From: Methylicorpusculum oleiharenae
Lineage (GTDB): Bacteria; Pseudomonadota; Gammaproteobacteria; Methylococcales; Methylomonadaceae
DNA: 64,000 bases
NCBI RefSeq assembly: GCF_009828925.2
Contig: NZ_WUTY02000003.1
Location: forward strand, 1-64,000
Reading direction: 5' to 3'
The position numbers were made by a program, and so were the translations under genes. The notes beneath the pieces were generated by a model. It was not told the DNA's origin, made no database searches, and saw only the letters and a program-made list of their open reading frames with translations. Shown in pieces: positions 61,940 through 64,000 of this stretch. Within the stretch, counting starts at the first letter, position 1, and each line of letters begins with the position of its first letter.

Positions 61940-61964
61940 AAAGTGTCTCAACTTGCGACACTTT
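61940..61964. other. parS-like palindrome upstream of parA
   Basis: AAAGTGTCTCAA-C-TTGCGACACTTT, one mismatch from perfect; same core GTGTC-CAACTTGCGACAC as 59985-60011. A weaker third site (TGTGCCTCTAC, then TTGTGACACA) is at about 61999-62019. Confidence 0.7.
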
Positions 61965-62021
61965 TTAATTCACTCGGAATGAGGTTGTGTTATTCCATGT
62001 GCCTCTACTTGTGACACATTC

Positions 62022-62880
62022 GAACAACATCACGACTCGTCGGCCTGTGGCGGCGCCTCGTTAGCAATTAGTTAATCTGCGTAAGGGGAGCAGAGCAAAA
62101 TAAGCGGCTTTGGCCGTTTCTCATTGAGACAACAGCATACTTGAATTGACCGAAACCCCAAAAAATACGAGAGCTATCTGATGGAAATTCATTAAGGAAG
62201 TATTAGGGGGTTGTAAATCGGAACCACAGAAAATTTTGTTACACCGAATAAACCTATTTTGCGTATTCCAGCAACCAGATTCCGATACGAATCCATCCGA
62301 AGTGAATGTCGACTTGTGAGAGTGGCGAATTGTCACAATCGGCCAAATCGCGGACCCTGGCCGCTACGTTGAGATCGTAAGTTAACGCTCTTGAATAGAT
62401 ACCCGCTTGCCAATTTAGTTATGGATGCTTAGTTGCAAGACCTGGACATCACCCATGGGAATTTAGGCCGCTGGATTTACGTTTTTAAATTGGCTATTTG
62501 CATTCTGGGGTTGGAAATCAGAATGATTCATGTTTTTTAATCGCGCAGTTTTGTGCAAAACCTGGTTGGGCTGTCAATGCTCGTTAACGGCCAATTTCAA
62601 CCGTTGGTTATACCAAAATTTATGGAAATTGAATGCCTGTTATCTGTGCAATACCTGACGCTGACATTGAGCGAATGATTCTAATGTGTATCATTGGCTT
62701 CCAATACCCATCGGCACTCACAAGAATAACTCACCAATCGAACGATTTTTCCGGCAAGGGCAATACACCGATAGTTTATGCTTTGCCGCAGTTCAAAATC
62801 CTATGAAACAATTTTGTCGTTTGATTAAACGCACCCAAATTTTAGTTGTACATATTTCCCGCGAGAGCCCAAAATAACTC
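62022..62880. other. Gene-free stretch
   Basis: About 860 bp with short frames only and no motif I can support. Composition varies, and pieces of former coding sequence are possible. Confidence 0.5.
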
Positions 62881-63312
62881 TTACGGCACGTTGGCATGAA
62901 TAATTGTTTGTGTTTGATTAACGTAAATCGCGCCTATCAATACCAAATTAACTATCACTAGAATAATCGCACATACGGTCCCGTGCCTAAGCTTTCCAAT
63001 ATGCGTAAGGGCCGAAGAGAGGTTGCCCGCAGGATGGCTAATTATCCAAAACAAAAGTGGTATAAAAATAATAATCAGTAAAAGTGAAGCAATCGTTAGA
63101 GCAGAATAGTTCTTAGACGTCTCAAATATACTATACAGTGCAACCAAAGAGCAGATTACGGAGTTAATTGCTCCTACCCTAATCTCCCAATCCCGAGCAA
63201 TATGTAGCTGAACACTATTTTTAATAAGATATTTGGCATATAACTCTGTAAACGTCGAAATCAAAATTAAATATATAGCAAACAGAGGTGGAAGATATGG
63301 ATAGAAACTCAT
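62881..63312 (-). CDS. Four-helix membrane protein
   Basis: 143 residues with four hydrophobic segments (about 7-28, 50-66, 71-92, 112-134), e.g. ALTIASLLLIIIFIPLLFWI. No family recognised. Its ATG overlaps the preceding stop by 4 bases; third gene of a coupled unit. Confidence 0.65.
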   Translation of the reverse strand: MSFYPYLPPLFAIYLILISTFTELYAKYLIKNSVQLHIARDWEIRVGAINSVICSLVALYSIFETSKNYSALTIASLLLIIIFIPLLFWIISHPAGNLSSALTHIGKLRHGTVCAIILVIVNLVLIGAIYVNQTQTIIHANVP

Positions 63313-63719
63313 GGTTCAACCTCAATTGAAACAGTCAGACTCTCTGCTTCATTTGGGTCTGGCCAAGAAATCGACACCTCTGCAAAAACGTTTTCGTGTC
63401 CTGCACCACAAGCAATGAGCTTTACATGCTGGAACTCTTTACTTCCTCCTTCTGGAAGGTTGGCTGATGCATACCACTTAAGACATGTATCAATTGGATT
63501 CGCAACACCCGAATCAAAATATACAGAGTATGGATTACTCGTAATCGACCCAGTACATGAGATATCGGCATCATACAACTGAAGATTCTCTATATACACA
63601 TGATGGTTAAGGTGGGGGTTGGTGCCAATTGTGCAGATAGTTGTTGAGCCTTGACCGCTAAATGCTTTGAGGTAGAGGCCTTGCACACTCTTACTTTTGC
63701 TACACTTCTTCTTGTTCAT
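63309..63719 (-). CDS. Small beta-rich unknown protein
   Basis: 136 residues, no signal peptide. Beta-sandwich-like pattern (HVYIENLQLYDADISCTGSI, VFAEVSISWPDPNEAESLTV). Two cysteines in the middle. Overlaps both neighbours by 4 bases, so made with the membrane protein downstream. No family recognised. Confidence 0.6.
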   Translation of the reverse strand: MNKKKCSKSKSVQGLYLKAFSGQGSTTICTIGTNPHLNHHVYIENLQLYDADISCTGSITSNPYSVYFDSGVANPIDTCLKWYASANLPEGGSKEFQHVKLIACGAGHENVFAEVSISWPDPNEAESLTVSIEVEP

Positions 63720-64000
63720 CGCAATAACTGACCTTGATTGTGACCGAGAACGTCCGAAAGCACTTCAATCCCTACTGTTGACTCAAAATCCAGTCCCAAT
63801 TCTTGACTCATATCGGAGCACTGCCAAATCCAGTCCCATAATTGAGGGGAAACCTCTCTATCACTTGATAATCTTATCGATACTTTTGGGCTTTCGGTAT
63901 AAAACTTAGGATTGCCAACGGCGAAAGAGAACGATTCAGGAGAAAAATATGAATATTGCAATTGCAGATCAAACCTTCCGAAACTAATAACATGACTGTG
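63716..64000 (-). CDS. Unknown protein, continues past the window edge
   Basis: The frame is open from the window end: ...SFGRFDLQLQYSYFSPESFS then VSIRLSSDREVSPQLWDWIW, ending VLGHNQGQLLR. The 5' part lies outside the window; the TTG at 63961 is probably internal. Overlaps the next gene by 4 bases. Confidence 0.6.
   Translation of the reverse strand, partial: HSHVISFGRFDLQLQYSYFSPESFSFAVGNPKFYTESPKVSIRLSSDREVSPQLWDWIWQCSDMSQELGLDFESTVGIEVLSDVLGHNQGQLLR

Overview
The window reads as part of a plasmid, or a plasmid-like replicon, from a gammaproteobacterium. It carries an iteron-type RepB (Rep_3) initiator with its origin at the left end, and a parA-parB cassette with flanking palindromic parS-like sites at the right end. 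It also has an HU gene, type I restriction, toxin-antitoxin genes and many kinds of mobile DNA. The exact genus cannot be fixed from sequence alone. No tRNA, rRNA or CRISPR array was seen.

Layout: 0.1-1.9 kb origin, rep and a small membrane protein. 2-8 kb accessory genes (glycine-rich membrane protein, HNH nuclease, DUF2971, ParB-like, DUF6236) separated by repeated leader segments. 8-12 kb PadR regulator with a partner membrane protein, a secreted coiled-coil protein overlapping a membrane AAA ATPase, and a truncated YdjM-like hydrolase cut by a 229-bp MITE. 12.6-19.6 kb a lipoprotein gene split by a 5.65-kb Tn402/Tn7-like transposon that carries merR, merT, merP and a metal-chaperone gene but no merA. 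20.1-21.3 kb a vapC remnant cut by a miniature Tn3-family element. 21.8 kb HU.

22.3-34.8 kb is the main defence island, all on the minus strand: a ThsB-like TIR gene preceded by a 7-codon coupled leader ORF, then zorA-zorB-zorC-zorD (type I Zorya), then a PP2C phosphatase and two Ser/Thr kinases joined by 4-bp overlaps. The last kinase has a C-terminal cold-shock-like domain. 34.8-36.3 kb holds two integron-type cassettes with attC-like sites but no integron integrase. 37 kb has a second copy of the glycine-rich protein. 38.3 kb has an internally deleted RIT element and 38.9 kb a tyrosine recombinase.

40-49 kb is a type I restriction-modification operon (hsdM, hsdS, a Schlafen/AlbA_2 ATPase, three 120-bp tandem repeats, hsdR, two small genes). 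Divergent from it, 49.3-51.8 kb holds a two-gene unit: a SIR2-SLOG protein (ThsA-like) and a ThiC-family protein lacking the canonical ThiC cysteine spacing. I regard this pair and the Zorya-phosphorylation island as the best candidates for an undescribed system.

52-56 kb contains modules (TPR plus unknown protein; RHH-PIN toxin-antitoxin; a small ORF) separated by repeated 3' ends of one tyrosine-recombinase gene, which suggests stepwise accretion. That recombinase gene is itself cut by a complete RIT element (three overlapping tyrosine recombinases, 56.3-59.6 kb). 60-61.7 kb is parB-parA, and 62.9-64 kb is a partial operon of small unknown genes running off the window edge.
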